The translations under genes were made by a program, and so were the position numbers. 64,000 bases of DNA, taken from NCBI GenBank assembly GCA_030744625.1, contig JASLQF010000057.1, forward strand, positions 47,726 through 111,725, read 5' to 3'. Each line of letters starts with the position of its first letter. Position 1 is the first letter of the stretch. Source of the stretch: Rhodospirillales bacterium (GTDB taxonomy: Bacteria; Pseudomonadota; Alphaproteobacteria; Rhodospirillales; JASLQF01). Below the pieces are notes generated by a model that saw nothing but the letters and a program-made list of their open reading frames with translations, had not been told where the DNA came from and made no database searches. This document shows positions 9,710 through 18,206 of the stretch, one piece after another.

Positions 9710-10474
9710 ATGGCCGATGATGAACCAGAGGAAGCCGAAGACTGGATGGTCACCTATGCCGACGCCATCACCCTTCTGATGGCCTTTTTCGTCATGCTTT
9801 TGAACTTCTCCAAGATCGACATCCCCAAGTATGAAGAGGCGGCGGCCGGCATTGCAAACGAGATCGGCATGAACGAAAACGTGAGCCCCACCGAGCTCAT
9901 GAAAATCGACATCGAGGACGTGGTCTACAACATGCAGGCCGAAGAGGCGGTCGAGGTGGGCACCGACGACAAAGGCATCGTCATGGAGCTGGCGAGTTCG
10001 GCATTCTACAAGCCGGGGTCCGCGGACATCCGCCCGCAAGCCGTTCCCGTTCTCAAGGAGATTGCCAAGTCCCTGATCGCGCCGCGCTACATGACGTACG
10101 TGGTCGAGGTGGAAGGCCACTCCGACGACGACCCCATCAGTACCTCTCGGTTCCCCTCCAACTGGGAGCTTTCGGCGGGCCGCGCCACCCGCGTGGTGCG
10201 CTTCTTCATCGAGCAGGGGATGGACATGCGGCGCCTGAAGGCGGCGGGCTACGCCGAAACCCGGCCCAAGGTGCCGAACCGCAAGCCAGACGGCACGCCC
10301 ATACCGGAAAACCAGGCGACGAACCGCCGCGTGTTGATCCGCGTCTACCCCATGTCCTTGGAAGAGCGAGCCGACATGATGCGGGAGGTCGACGTCAACG
10401 AATTCGCGGCCGACAAGGGCGAAGAATCAGACGGCGACAAACCTAAGACCGCCCAGGAACCGCAACAAGATTAG
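9710..10474 (+). CDS. motB: MotB/PomB-type stator subunit with OmpA-like domain
   Basis: Partner of MotA that anchors the stator to peptidoglycan. A single N-terminal membrane helix carries the ion-binding aspartate (Asp18 in TYADAITLLMAFFVMLL). The C-terminal OmpA/MotB domain includes EGHSDDDPIS...FPSNWELSAGRA and NRRVLIRVYP, the peptidoglycan-binding signature. The helix continues LLNFSKIDIPKYE, closer to the sodium-type PomB (LLSFSEMDV) than to E. coli MotB, so sodium coupling is possible but cannot be settled from sequence. A TTGAGGAA ribosome site precedes the ATG. Confidence 0.93.
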   Translation: MADDEPEEAEDWMVTYADAITLLMAFFVMLLNFSKIDIPKYEEAAAGIANEIGMNENVSPTELMKIDIEDVVYNMQAEEAVEVGTDDKGIVMELASSAFYKPGSADIRPQAVPVLKEIAKSLIAPRYMTYVVEVEGHSDDDPISTSRFPSNWELSAGRATRVVRFFIEQGMDMRRLKAAGYAETRPKVPNRKPDGTPIPENQATNRRVLIRVYPMSLEERADMMREVDVNEFAADKGEESDGDKPKTAQEPQQD

Positions 10475-10522
10475 CGCATGCCGGAGGTGTTCTCCGGGCC
10501 GGCCGTTCGGCCCATGCCATCT

Positions 10523-11344
10523 TCAAACCGTGATGACCATGCCCTCGCGGGTAACGAAGTTGCCCGACCACGCTTCCTTGGCCTCGGTCTCGAGCCCATC
10601 CATGAAGACGTCGTCGTGGTCGGGGTCGTGATGGAAGATGGCCAGCCTCTTGGCACCGGCCTCCTGGCACAGGAGCATGCCTTCGTTCCATGTGGAATGC
10701 CCCCAGCCGACCTTTGACGGATATTCCTCTACCGTGTAGGTGGAGTCGTAAATTACCACGTCGGCGCCCTCGATGAGACCGAGGATCTTCTTGTCGATTT
10801 CCCCGGCCACGTGCTCGGTGTCGGTCACGTAGCACGCCACCCGCCCGTCATACTCGATGCGATAGCCGGTCGCCTCGTTGGGGTGGTTCAGGGGCGTCGT
10901 GCGAATGTGTACGTCCGGAAAGATATCGAACTCTTCCCCCGCCCTGAAGTCCTCGAAGGTGAGATTGGACTGCATGGCGGCGAGCGGTACGGGGAAAAGG
11001 GGGCTCTCCATCTGGGTGGAAAGGATAGCGTGCACGCCCCCTTGGTCCGAAAGATGGCCGGCCTTGATGTTGATGGCCCAATGCGGATTGTAGGCAGGGA
11101 TGAAGAAGGGAAATCCGTTGACGTGGTCCCAGTGGGTATGGGTGAGCAGCATGGTGAGCTCGAAGGGCTCCCTCTTCATCAATTCCTGTCCCAAGCCGCG
11201 GATGCCGGTGCCGGCATCCATGACGAAAGTGTCCTCGCCCACCGTCACTTCGATACAGCTTGTGTTGCCGCCGTATTTCATATGACTGGGCAACGGGCAT
11301 GCGATGCTTCCGCGGACCCCCCACAGCTTCAGACTAAAGGTCAT
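10523..11344 (-). CDS. MBL-fold metallohydrolase, paralogue 1
   Basis: Soluble metallo-beta-lactamase-fold hydrolase of 273 residues. It begins with the WGVRGSIACP motif of a PhnP/cyclic-phosphodiesterase-like branch, carries the metal motif HTHWDH (about residues 69-74), further ligands in DAGTG and TDTEH, and ends with FHHDPDHDD. It is a clear tandem duplicate of the next upstream gene (11388-12212); the two align over their whole length without large gaps. Substrate is unknown. A phosphodiester, possibly cyclic nucleotide, substrate is suggested by the family and by the two adenylate cyclases nearby, but this is inference. The stop converges on motB 48 bases away. Confidence 0.85.
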   Translation of the reverse strand: MTFSLKLWGVRGSIACPLPSHMKYGGNTSCIEVTVGEDTFVMDAGTGIRGLGQELMKREPFELTMLLTHTHWDHVNGFPFFIPAYNPHWAINIKAGHLSDQGGVHAILSTQMESPLFPVPLAAMQSNLTFEDFRAGEEFDIFPDVHIRTTPLNHPNEATGYRIEYDGRVACYVTDTEHVAGEIDKKILGLIEGADVVIYDSTYTVEEYPSKVGWGHSTWNEGMLLCQEAGAKRLAIFHHDPDHDDVFMDGLETEAKEAWSGNFVTREGMVITV

Positions 11345-11387
11345 GCATGGCGCTCCGTAGGCGCTGCCCCCGATGGCGCGTCCCTTT

Positions 11388-12212
11388 TCACTCGAACTTC
11401 AACGCCATCTTCTCGCGAACCACGAATGCCCCCGACCAAGCCTTCTTGGCGTCTTCGGCCAGCTTGTCCATGAAAGCGTCGTCATGGGTGGGATCGTGGT
11501 GGAATATGCCGAGTTGCTTGACGTTGGCCGCCTTGCACAACCGCACACCCTCTTCCCAGGTCGAATGGCCCCAACCGACTTTGTCGGGAAACTCCTCCTC
11601 GGTATAGGTACAGTCGTATACTACCAGATCGGCGCCTTCGATAAGGCCCAGGATGTTCTGGTCCGGCTGGCCCGCAACGTGCTCGGTGTCGGTAATCAGG
11701 CAGATCGACTTGCCGTTATATTCGATGCGGTAACCGGTAGCGTCGTTGGGGTGATTGAGCAACGCCGTCCTCACATTGACGTTGGGAGCGATCTTGATGT
11801 CCTCGCCGGCCTCGAAGTCCACGAAATAGAGTTCCGCCGTCATCGCCTCGAGGGGCACCGGGAAGACCGGGTTTTCCATCTGGCTTTCGAAGACGTGCTG
11901 GACACCGCTCTTGTTGAACAGGTGTCCGGCCATGATCTCGAACGACTTCTTCGAATTGAACGCCGGGGCGAAAAAGGGAAAACCGTTGATGTGGTCCCAG
12001 TGCGTGTGCGTCAGCAGAATGTGGACATGGTGCTGTTCGCTGCGCATGATATCTTCGCCAAGCTCGCGGATGCCCGTGCCCGCGTCCAGGATGAACAGGT
12101 GGCCCCCGGCGTCGATCTCCAGGCACGTCGTGTTGCCGCCGTATTTCAAGTGATCCGGCGACGGGCAGGCGATGCTTCCGCGACAACCCCAGAACTTCAC
12201 TCTCAACGACAT
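11388..12212 (-). CDS. MBL-fold metallohydrolase, paralogue 2
   Basis: Second copy of the tandem pair, 274 residues, with WGCRGSIACP, YGGNTTCLE, HTHWDH, TDTEHVAG and FHHDPTHDD all conserved, so both copies should bind two metals. The start is ATG 12212, where the conserved MSLRVKFWGCRGS begins and a GGGGAGG ribosome site sits just upstream; the longer open frame to 12296 adds Arg/Gly-rich sequence with no counterpart in paralogue 1. It lies 43 bases upstream of paralogue 1 and probably heads a two-gene operon. A CRP-like palindrome lies about 120 bases upstream. Natural substrate unknown. Confidence 0.85.
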   Translation of the reverse strand: MSLRVKFWGCRGSIACPSPDHLKYGGNTTCLEIDAGGHLFILDAGTGIRELGEDIMRSEQHHVHILLTHTHWDHINGFPFFAPAFNSKKSFEIMAGHLFNKSGVQHVFESQMENPVFPVPLEAMTAELYFVDFEAGEDIKIAPNVNVRTALLNHPNDATGYRIEYNGKSICLITDTEHVAGQPDQNILGLIEGADLVVYDCTYTEEEFPDKVGWGHSTWEEGVRLCKAANVKQLGIFHHDPTHDDAFMDKLAEDAKKAWSGAFVVREKMALKFE

Positions 12213-12320
12213 TTGGCCTCCCCGTGGCCGCAGTGTTTCAAGCGTAAAGCCGCCCCCACGCCTCCCCGCAAGTCGCTCCGTAAGCGGCGCATACATTCAT
12301 CCCACAATGCGAGCGGATAG

Positions 12321-12344
12321 CAAAGTGACAAATGTCACACTTTG
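12321..12344. promoter_or_regulatory. CRP-like palindrome upstream of the MBL pair
   Basis: AGTGA-CAAATG-TCACA (12324-12339) matches the CRP core TGTGA-N6-TCACA at 9 of 10 fixed positions. It is flanked by CAAAGTG (12321-12327) and CACTTTG (12338-12344), a 7-bp dyad. It is centred about 119 bases upstream of the paralogue 2 start codon and 40 bases past the end of the SAM-adenosyltransferase gene. Binding by a cAMP-CRP-type protein is inference. Confidence 0.55.
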
Positions 12345-12384
12345 GTCAGAAGCGGTTTCCCGGTTTGACTTCATCAGCGAACCG

Positions 12385-13119
12385 TCAAATCGCTAGTATT
12401 TTAATCGGCGTACCGATGCCCGAACTCAAATCGCGGTCGGCTCTCCCCTGATTGACCGCCAGTTCGGCCAAGCCGTTAGCGTTTTCATACCAGAACGGTT
12501 CTCCCGGTGGAAAGTCCAAAAAGGTATCGGCCCGTTTGAGGCGTCTTCCCGCCACCTCGATTTCAGCCCCCCCCGGCACCTTCGCCGCGCGCACGCCGGT
12601 GATGCCGTTGCCGAAGCCATCGACGAATATTACCTCGGCCAGGTCATCTGGCCAATCGGTCCGCCGGATCTCTTCCAGGGGCCGTTCGAGGCCGGGCGGC
12701 TCCTCGCCCAGCGCCATGCGCGCGGCAACCGGCGCAAACAGGTCGCGTCCGTGGAAGGTCGCCGACAGACGTTGCGGCCGCCAAGTGATTTCCCACCACC
12801 TGGCGGTGCCGCCGGCGCGCCTCAAGACGATTTCCAGGAGGCCGTTTTCCGGCCCCACGTACCATCGGCCATCGGCCATGAACACGCCCGGCGTCCGCGT
12901 CCCGCCGACCTCCGGATCGACCACGCACAGGAAGACGGTGCCCCGTGGAAACTCCTCGACATACGCCGCCAGCAGATACGCGGCGGCCTTGGGGTCATGG
13001 GCCGGCGCGTCGGCGAACAAATCTATGATGTCGGCCTCGGGCGCGGCCCGCCGCAAGACGGCCTTCACCTGCCCCGTGTAAGGTCCGCCGAGGCCGAAAT
13101 CGGTGAACAGAACGATCAT
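12385..13119 (-). CDS. SAM hydroxide adenosyltransferase (DUF62 family)
   Basis: Predicted to split S-adenosylmethionine with water-derived hydroxide into adenosine and methionine. The 244-residue protein starts with the family signature MIVLFTDFGLGGPYTGQVK and keeps the Asp68/Arg75/His123 triad (VVDPEVGGTR and TFHGRD) that marks the hydroxide adenosyltransferases, as opposed to the halide-using fluorinase and chlorinase. The C-terminal beta-barrel domain (about 150-244) is present. It stands alone between the MBL pair and the Gld-like operon, all on the minus strand. Physiological role in bacteria is poorly known. Confidence 0.9.
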   Translation of the reverse strand: MIVLFTDFGLGGPYTGQVKAVLRRAAPEADIIDLFADAPAHDPKAAAYLLAAYVEEFPRGTVFLCVVDPEVGGTRTPGVFMADGRWYVGPENGLLEIVLRRAGGTARWWEITWRPQRLSATFHGRDLFAPVAARMALGEEPPGLERPLEEIRRTDWPDDLAEVIFVDGFGNGITGVRAAKVPGGAEIEVAGRRLKRADTFLDFPPGEPFWYENANGLAELAVNQGRADRDLSSGIGTPIKILAI

Positions 13120-13167
13120 CGGAAGACCCTATATGAATGAAATTAGAGGGCGATTCACGATCGCACT

Positions 13168-14250
13168 CTAAGACGACTTGTCGTCTTCCTTTTTCTTCGT
13201 GAGATTGGCCAGCCGCGTCCTCAAGTGCTTGCCCTTGTTGTCGGGCAGCTGATAGGCCCAGCCGCCCACCCGCGCGTTGATGGCCGCCGCTTCCTTGGCG
13301 GTCTCCTCGCCCGACGTGCCCGCGGCGGCGGCCGGGGACGGCTCTTCCGTGGCCGCTTCGAACCGGCCCCAGGCCCAATCTCCCCGCTGGACGATCGACG
13401 CCCGGACAACCAGCCCGTCGAAAGTGCGGACCTCGGCCCGGGCGACGTCATCGCCCGAGAAGTCGATTTCCGAGGCCTTGACGACATCCATCATGTCGAG
13501 CCGCGACAGGGCGGAAACCATGTCATCGGTCTTCTTTTTGGCGTCGTCGGCCAGCACGGCGTCGGAGGGCAGGTCTTCGATGCTGAATCGTTCGGCGGCC
13601 GGCGCCGCCTTGGAAACATCCAGCCGGGCCCCGTCCGGGGCCACCGTGGATACGCGCATGATACGGTCCTGGGAGATATCCATGATTTTCTTGGGAAGCC
13701 AGTCGAGGGTGAAGGTGCTGGCGTCGAGCCCGCTTTTCACTTTCCACACCTGTTCCGTTCCGGGCTCGCGGACATAAAGGGCGGCGTGGCCAAGCCCTCC
13801 CAGGACGTAGCTGCTCTTGCCGACGATCACTTCGGCGAGAACTTCGCCCCCACTGTCCTTGAGGCGCAACAGCCTGGATTTGGCGCCTTCCGCTTCCACG
13901 TCTTCGACCTGCAGGCGATTGAACAGATCGGGGCGGCGAGTCTTCGCCTCCAATACGCGAAACTGAGATAGGTGGATGGCCGTTTTCCTGGCCTTGTCGG
14001 CGAGAGCCGGGTAGCCGCCCTTCTCGGACATAACCCACCCCTCGCCCTCGCGGCGCAAGGTCATCTTTCCCTCGGCGTAAATGATTTCGACCTCGGCGAC
14101 CCGGTTGAGCTTCTTCTCGAGGCCGGGAAACAGCAGGGCCTCTTCGGCGACCGCCTGGCGTGAACCATAATGCTTGGTGACGCCGACAATGGCGGCGGCC
14201 AACACGATGACCGTAATGGCCGCCAAGCCGATGATGCCTTTGGGTGTCAT
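13168..14250 (-). CDS. DUF4340-domain protein of Gld-like ABC operon
   Basis: Predicted periplasmic protein anchored by one N-terminal helix (about residues 5-25, IIGLAAITVIVLAAAIVGV). The rest is DUF4340-type sequence, including a LRREGEGWVMSEK segment and VIVGKSSYVLGGLGHAALYVR. It ends in a Lys-rich tail. DUF4340 proteins are usually encoded next to GldG-like ABC auxiliary proteins, and here it is the last gene of such an operon (ATPase, permease, GldG-like, DUF4340), 39 bases after the preceding stop. Function unknown; a role in the exporter's periplasmic part is inference. Confidence 0.82.
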   Translation of the reverse strand: MTPKGIIGLAAITVIVLAAAIVGVTKHYGSRQAVAEEALLFPGLEKKLNRVAEVEIIYAEGKMTLRREGEGWVMSEKGGYPALADKARKTAIHLSQFRVLEAKTRRPDLFNRLQVEDVEAEGAKSRLLRLKDSGGEVLAEVIVGKSSYVLGGLGHAALYVREPGTEQVWKVKSGLDASTFTLDWLPKKIMDISQDRIMRVSTVAPDGARLDVSKAAPAAERFSIEDLPSDAVLADDAKKKTDDMVSALSRLDMMDVVKASEIDFSGDDVARAEVRTFDGLVVRASIVQRGDWAWGRFEAATEEPSPAAAAGTSGEETAKEAAAINARVGGWAYQLPDNKGKHLRTRLANLTKKKEDDKSS

Positions 14251-14289
14251 GGCGCTCTCGCCTCCTTGCGTTCGCTTGCTGCCCGGAGG

Positions 14290-16209
14290 CTACGTGGTCC
14301 GGACATGGTGGCGGTAGCGCACCCGCCGCCACAACGCCATGACGAGGACGAGGACGCTGAGGATGGCCGGGACCGCCCAGATGTTCAAGACCTTGAATGC
14401 CGTGTCGAGGGCTTCGATGTCCTTGTTCAGGGCATGCTGCACCTCCCGCAATTGTTGCCGCGTGGTGAGCAGTTCCCGCCGGAAGCTCGCCATGGTGGCC
14501 TTTTGCTCTTCGGTCAGGATCACCTTGCCCTCGGCGTCGTCCTCCAAATCGAGCTGCCCGAGCTTCTTTTCGGTATCGGCCATCCGTCGGAGCAGGTCGC
14601 GCTCCTTCTTTCGATAGCGCAACTCGGCGTCCTGCTTGATCTCCTTGACGAGGGTGAACGGACGCACCGAAAGGCCGCGGCTGCGCAGGTCGATCAGTGC
14701 GTCGCTGCCGGTCAGATTGTCGAGCACGTTGATGACGAAATCCGCGTTGTTGGCGATCGGGTATCCGACTCGCTGTCCAAAAAAGTCCTGGGCCCGGTAC
14801 CAGAAGCGATCGGAAAGTATATCGGAATCGGCAACGACGACGACGTTAACGGGCCGCGCCGATTGGGACAGGTGGGGGCGCGGCTGCTTCTCCTCGCCGG
14901 CCGTGTTGCCGCCCGCCGCCGCCTCCTTCACCTTCTTATCCGCCGGCGGGCCGTCGGGAAACGCGGACTTGGCGTCGCCACGAATGCGCGCCGCTACGAC
15001 AAAAGGTTTTCCGCCGGGCTTGAACTCCTGCAACAGTTTGAGAGGATCGGGCCTGATCTGGATCTTCTTGATGTCCATGAGCATCGAGCGCGGGCTGGTG
15101 GAGATCAGGGGAATGAACTGGATGCTGGCGCCTTCCTTGGGGGCCAGGGCGCCGACGCTGCCCATGGTAATGCGCTTAATTTGGCTCGTCACCACGTCCT
15201 CGGCATTGAGACGATCGGGGCCGAGTTGCAGCCACACGACGTAGTCGACGATCGACGCGCGGCCGCCGGACGGCAGGCTGACCTTGGCCGCCGAAGCGAT
15301 GTCGCCGACGAACCGATCGGGAGAATAGGTGACGCCCCACGCGTCAAACAGCTCCTCCAGGGAGGACCCGCCGAGCATCCTTCGCGCTCCCCTCGACCCG
15401 GACGCGATCTCCGAGAGCGGGTCGACGAATATCATCGCCCGCCCCCCTCTCAGAACGAACTGGTCGATGGCGTAGCGGGCCTTTTCATTCAAGGCCGCCG
15501 GATGGACGACCATGACCACGTCGACGTCATCTTCGATGTCGGTGATCCTCGGGCTCAGCCGGCGCACCTCGAAGAACTGCCGCATCTGGGTAATCAAGGC
15601 CCATGGCTGGTTGTTCATCGCCGGATCGAATTCCATGTTCAGGGAATTCATCAGCGCGACCACTTTTTTCTTCGGGTTAGCCAGGTTGAAAATGAGGCGG
15701 GTCAGGTCGTACTCGAGAAACGGCTCGCGTTCCGGGTCGAAAAACGGGATGACTTCCTGGTCGTCGGTGCTGTTGACCGCCGACAGGCCGAAGTAAACCA
15801 CGTTTCCCTTGCGGTCCAGGGGGATGCTTTGCAGGCCCTGGGTAACGGCGGCGTCCTCCTTGACGGAATACGGTTCGGGATCGTAAACCTCGAGCCGCAG
15901 CTTGCCGGCGGCCAGATCGACGTAGTGTTCCAGCAGCTCGCGCACCCTGACGGCGTAATTCGCGTGAACCGGGCTTTGTCCGGCCAGGGCGCGCGAGAAA
16001 AAGAATTTGACCGTTACCGGCTCATCGATGTCGCGCAGCACCCGGTAGGTGCTTTCCGACAACGTGAACAGCCTGTCCTGCGTAAGATCGAGCCGCACAC
16101 CCCTGAACGCGGTCGAAGAAAAAACGTTTATCGATACCAGGAGGATGGAGGCGAGGACGACGCCGACCACCGCGAGCCTGCTCGTCTCCATGGATTTCAG
16201 GCGCTCCAT
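14290..16209 (-). CDS. GldG-like ABC-transporter auxiliary protein
   Basis: Membrane protein of 639 residues with an N-terminal helix (about 12-32), a large extracytoplasmic region of the ABC_transp_aux/GldG family, a charged coiled-coil stretch (about 530-590) and a C-terminal helix (about 605-625, VPAILSVLVLVMALW). The start ATG follows directly on the permease stop (TGAATG), so the two are translationally coupled. In Bacteroidetes GldA/F/G form an ABC complex needed for gliding; in proteobacteria the homologous operon is widespread without known substrate. A gliding role is not implied. Confidence 0.87.
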   Translation of the reverse strand: MERLKSMETSRLAVVGVVLASILLVSINVFSSTAFRGVRLDLTQDRLFTLSESTYRVLRDIDEPVTVKFFFSRALAGQSPVHANYAVRVRELLEHYVDLAAGKLRLEVYDPEPYSVKEDAAVTQGLQSIPLDRKGNVVYFGLSAVNSTDDQEVIPFFDPEREPFLEYDLTRLIFNLANPKKKVVALMNSLNMEFDPAMNNQPWALITQMRQFFEVRRLSPRITDIEDDVDVVMVVHPAALNEKARYAIDQFVLRGGRAMIFVDPLSEIASGSRGARRMLGGSSLEELFDAWGVTYSPDRFVGDIASAAKVSLPSGGRASIVDYVVWLQLGPDRLNAEDVVTSQIKRITMGSVGALAPKEGASIQFIPLISTSPRSMLMDIKKIQIRPDPLKLLQEFKPGGKPFVVAARIRGDAKSAFPDGPPADKKVKEAAAGGNTAGEEKQPRPHLSQSARPVNVVVVADSDILSDRFWYRAQDFFGQRVGYPIANNADFVINVLDNLTGSDALIDLRSRGLSVRPFTLVKEIKQDAELRYRKKERDLLRRMADTEKKLGQLDLEDDAEGKVILTEEQKATMASFRRELLTTRQQLREVQHALNKDIEALDTAFKVLNIWAVPAILSVLVLVMALWRRVRYRHHVRTT

Positions 16210-16944
16210 TCAAGCCCCCTTCTTGATCTCGATGAAGGCGACGTTGATATAGAGGGCGACGCCGATTACCGAGCCGAAGAAGATCACATCCTTCAAGTCT
16301 ATGACCCCCTTGGTGATGCTCGAAAAGTGGGTCAGAAAGCTCATCGCCGCGATGGCGTCGACCACGAACGCGGGCGCCCAGTTGCGGAAGAACGCCAGCA
16401 CGATTTCCATCCCGCTGGTGAGGAATAGAAAGCACACGACCACGGCCACGATAAAGGCGATGACCTGGTTCTTGGTCAACGCGGAAACGCAGGCGCCCAG
16501 GGCCAGGTAGGCCCCGGCCATGATCAAGCTGCCCACGTAGCCGGCGAGGATTACCCCATTGTCCGGATCGCCCAGGTAATTGACGGTCAGCCAGATCGGG
16601 AAGGTGAGGACCACGGCAATCGCTATGAAGACCCACGCCGCCAGGAACTTTCCGAGCACGGCCTCGGTCGTGGAAATCGGCAGTGTCATCAGCAATTCGA
16701 TCGTTCCGGCTTTTCGTTCCTCCGCCCATAGGCGCATGGCGACCGCCGGAATCAGGAAAAGGTAGAGCCATGGGTGGTACACGAAGAAGGATTGCAGGTC
16801 CGCCTGGCCGCGCTCGAAGATCTTTCCCAGGTAAAAGGTGAAGGCGCCGCTCGAGGCCAGGAAGATGACGATGAACACGTAGGCCAACGGGGTCGAGAAA
16901 TAGGACGCCAGCTCGCGCCTGAAGATTGCCAACGTACTTCGCAT
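16210..16944 (-). CDS. ABC-2 type permease, GldF-like
   Basis: Inner-membrane permease of 244 residues with six hydrophobic helices. It begins MRSTLAIFRRELASYFSTPLAYVF, the typical start of GldF/NosY-like ABC-2 permeases, and contains WAEERKAGTIELLMTLPIS, the conserved ERKxGTxExLxxxP motif. It sits 12 bases after the ATPase stop and is fused end-to-start with the GldG-like gene. Confidence 0.9.
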   Translation of the reverse strand: MRSTLAIFRRELASYFSTPLAYVFIVIFLASSGAFTFYLGKIFERGQADLQSFFVYHPWLYLFLIPAVAMRLWAEERKAGTIELLMTLPISTTEAVLGKFLAAWVFIAIAVVLTFPIWLTVNYLGDPDNGVILAGYVGSLIMAGAYLALGACVSALTKNQVIAFIVAVVVCFLFLTSGMEIVLAFFRNWAPAFVVDAIAAMSFLTHFSSITKGVIDLKDVIFFGSVIGVALYINVAFIEIKKGA

Positions 16945-16956
16945 CGGTCCGCTTCC

Positions 16957-17892
16957 TTACTGCGACGCGGTGAGCTGACGGAAGACTTCGTCGAGGCGGC
17001 CCCGCTCGGCATGGAGCCCCTCGACGGCGAAGCCACTCTCGCCGACGCGCTCGCTGACGTCGCGGACGATCGATCGTCCGTCGGCCGGGATCGCCAGGAT
17101 GGTGGTCACGCCGTCCACCGTCTCGCCGGCCTCGACACGGGCCACGCCGGCCACGTTTCCGATATCGGCACTAAGCTTCGGTGCCAGCTCTGACTTGACG
17201 CGGATGGAAACGGAATTGTGAAACGCCGAGCGCTGCTCCAACTCGTTCGGCGTACCGTCGAACACCATGCGGCCCTTGGCGATGACGGCGGCACGCGTAC
17301 ACACGGCGTCCATCTCCTCGAGGATATGGGTGGAAATGATGATCGCCTTGTCGTGCCCCATGTCGCGGATGAGGTTGCGGACCTGGTGTTTCTGATTGGG
17401 ATCCAGGCCGTCGGTTGGCTCGTCGAGGATCAATATTTCCGGGTCGTGGAGGAGGGCCTGCGCCAAACCGACGCGGCGTTTGAAGCCCTTGGAGAGGGTG
17501 TCGATAGGCTGGTGCAGAACCGACCCGATCTCGACCCTTTCCACGATCGAACCGACGCGGCGCGCTTTGTCGGCTCCCGACATGCCGCGCGCGCCGGCGA
17601 TGAAATTCAGGAAAGCTCCGGTCCGCATGTCCCCGTACAAGGGGGCGCCTTCCGGCAGGTATCCGATCAGCCGCTGGGCGGCGAGGGGCTCGGCCGCGAC
17701 ATCGTGGCCGCACACGACCACCGATCCGGCGCTCGGCGGAAGATACCCGGTAATCATCCGCATGGTGGTGGTCTTGCCCGATCCGTTGGGGCCGAGAAAT
17801 CCCAGGACCTCGCCGCGATCGACGGAAAACGAGACGCCGTCGACGGCGGTGAGCGGACCGAAGCGCTTGGTCAGGCCGGATAGTACGATCAT
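16957..17892 (-). CDS. ABC transporter ATPase, GldA-like
   Basis: Cytoplasmic ATPase of the Gld-like exporter. Walker A GPNGSGKTTT, signature LSKGFKRRVGLAQALLHDP, Walker B ILILDEPTDGLDPNQ and H-loop ISTHILEE are intact. The signature is LSKGF, as usual for CcmA/GldA-type ATPases. The start at ATG 17892 (MIVLSGLTKRFG) is favoured over an upstream in-frame start at 17937 because the family begins here and GAGGGGG precedes it. First gene of the four-gene operon. Confidence 0.9.
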   Translation of the reverse strand: MIVLSGLTKRFGPLTAVDGVSFSVDRGEVLGFLGPNGSGKTTTMRMITGYLPPSAGSVVVCGHDVAAEPLAAQRLIGYLPEGAPLYGDMRTGAFLNFIAGARGMSGADKARRVGSIVERVEIGSVLHQPIDTLSKGFKRRVGLAQALLHDPEILILDEPTDGLDPNQKHQVRNLIRDMGHDKAIIISTHILEEMDAVCTRAAVIAKGRMVFDGTPNELEQRSAFHNSVSIRVKSELAPKLSADIGNVAGVARVEAGETVDGVTTILAIPADGRSIVRDVSERVGESGFAVEGLHAERGRLDEVFRQLTASQ

Positions 17893-18206
17893 TGCGGCCA
17901 CGACACCCCCTCGAGGCCGGCAAAGGACGGGCGACAAATCGGGATGGGCGCGGAACGCCGCAATTCGAGGGTGAACATGATCCTTGATCGCATATGAACC
18001 CGCCGCAATCTCTTATCGGCACTCGGAAATTTGCACGGGCGTCAGCAAGACCTGTGCACCCGCAGCGCTCTCCCGGTGCCGCGGGCCACGTTCCCCCTTC
18101 GGCGGGCTTCTAACCGCGAAATAAGTGGTCTGTCAAGGCCACATACGGTCTCGCCAATATCGGTTCCGCAGCCTTGGTGGGCTGGAATTGCTTGGCGCGC
18201 GGTGCC
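17893..18206. other. Intergenic region upstream of the Gld-like operon
   Basis: 314 bases without a convincing gene, between the rpoH stop and the ABC ATPase start. A consensus -35 hexamer TTGACA occurs on the minus strand at 18136-18131, but the sequence 17 bases downstream (TTAGAA) is a poor -10, so the operon promoter is only tentatively here. No intrinsic terminator for rpoH was seen. Confidence 0.4.

Noticed and set aside
12365..12390. TTTGAC-N14-GTCAAA dyad near the end of the SAM-adenosyltransferase gene
   Set aside because: Spacer is too long for an FNR-family box and part of the dyad is inside coding sequence.
14170..16428. Long open frame on the plus strand (about 750 codons)
   Set aside because: Lies opposite the DUF4340 and GldG-like genes; composition is His/Arg/Asp-rich with no family features, typical of antisense frames in GC-rich DNA.
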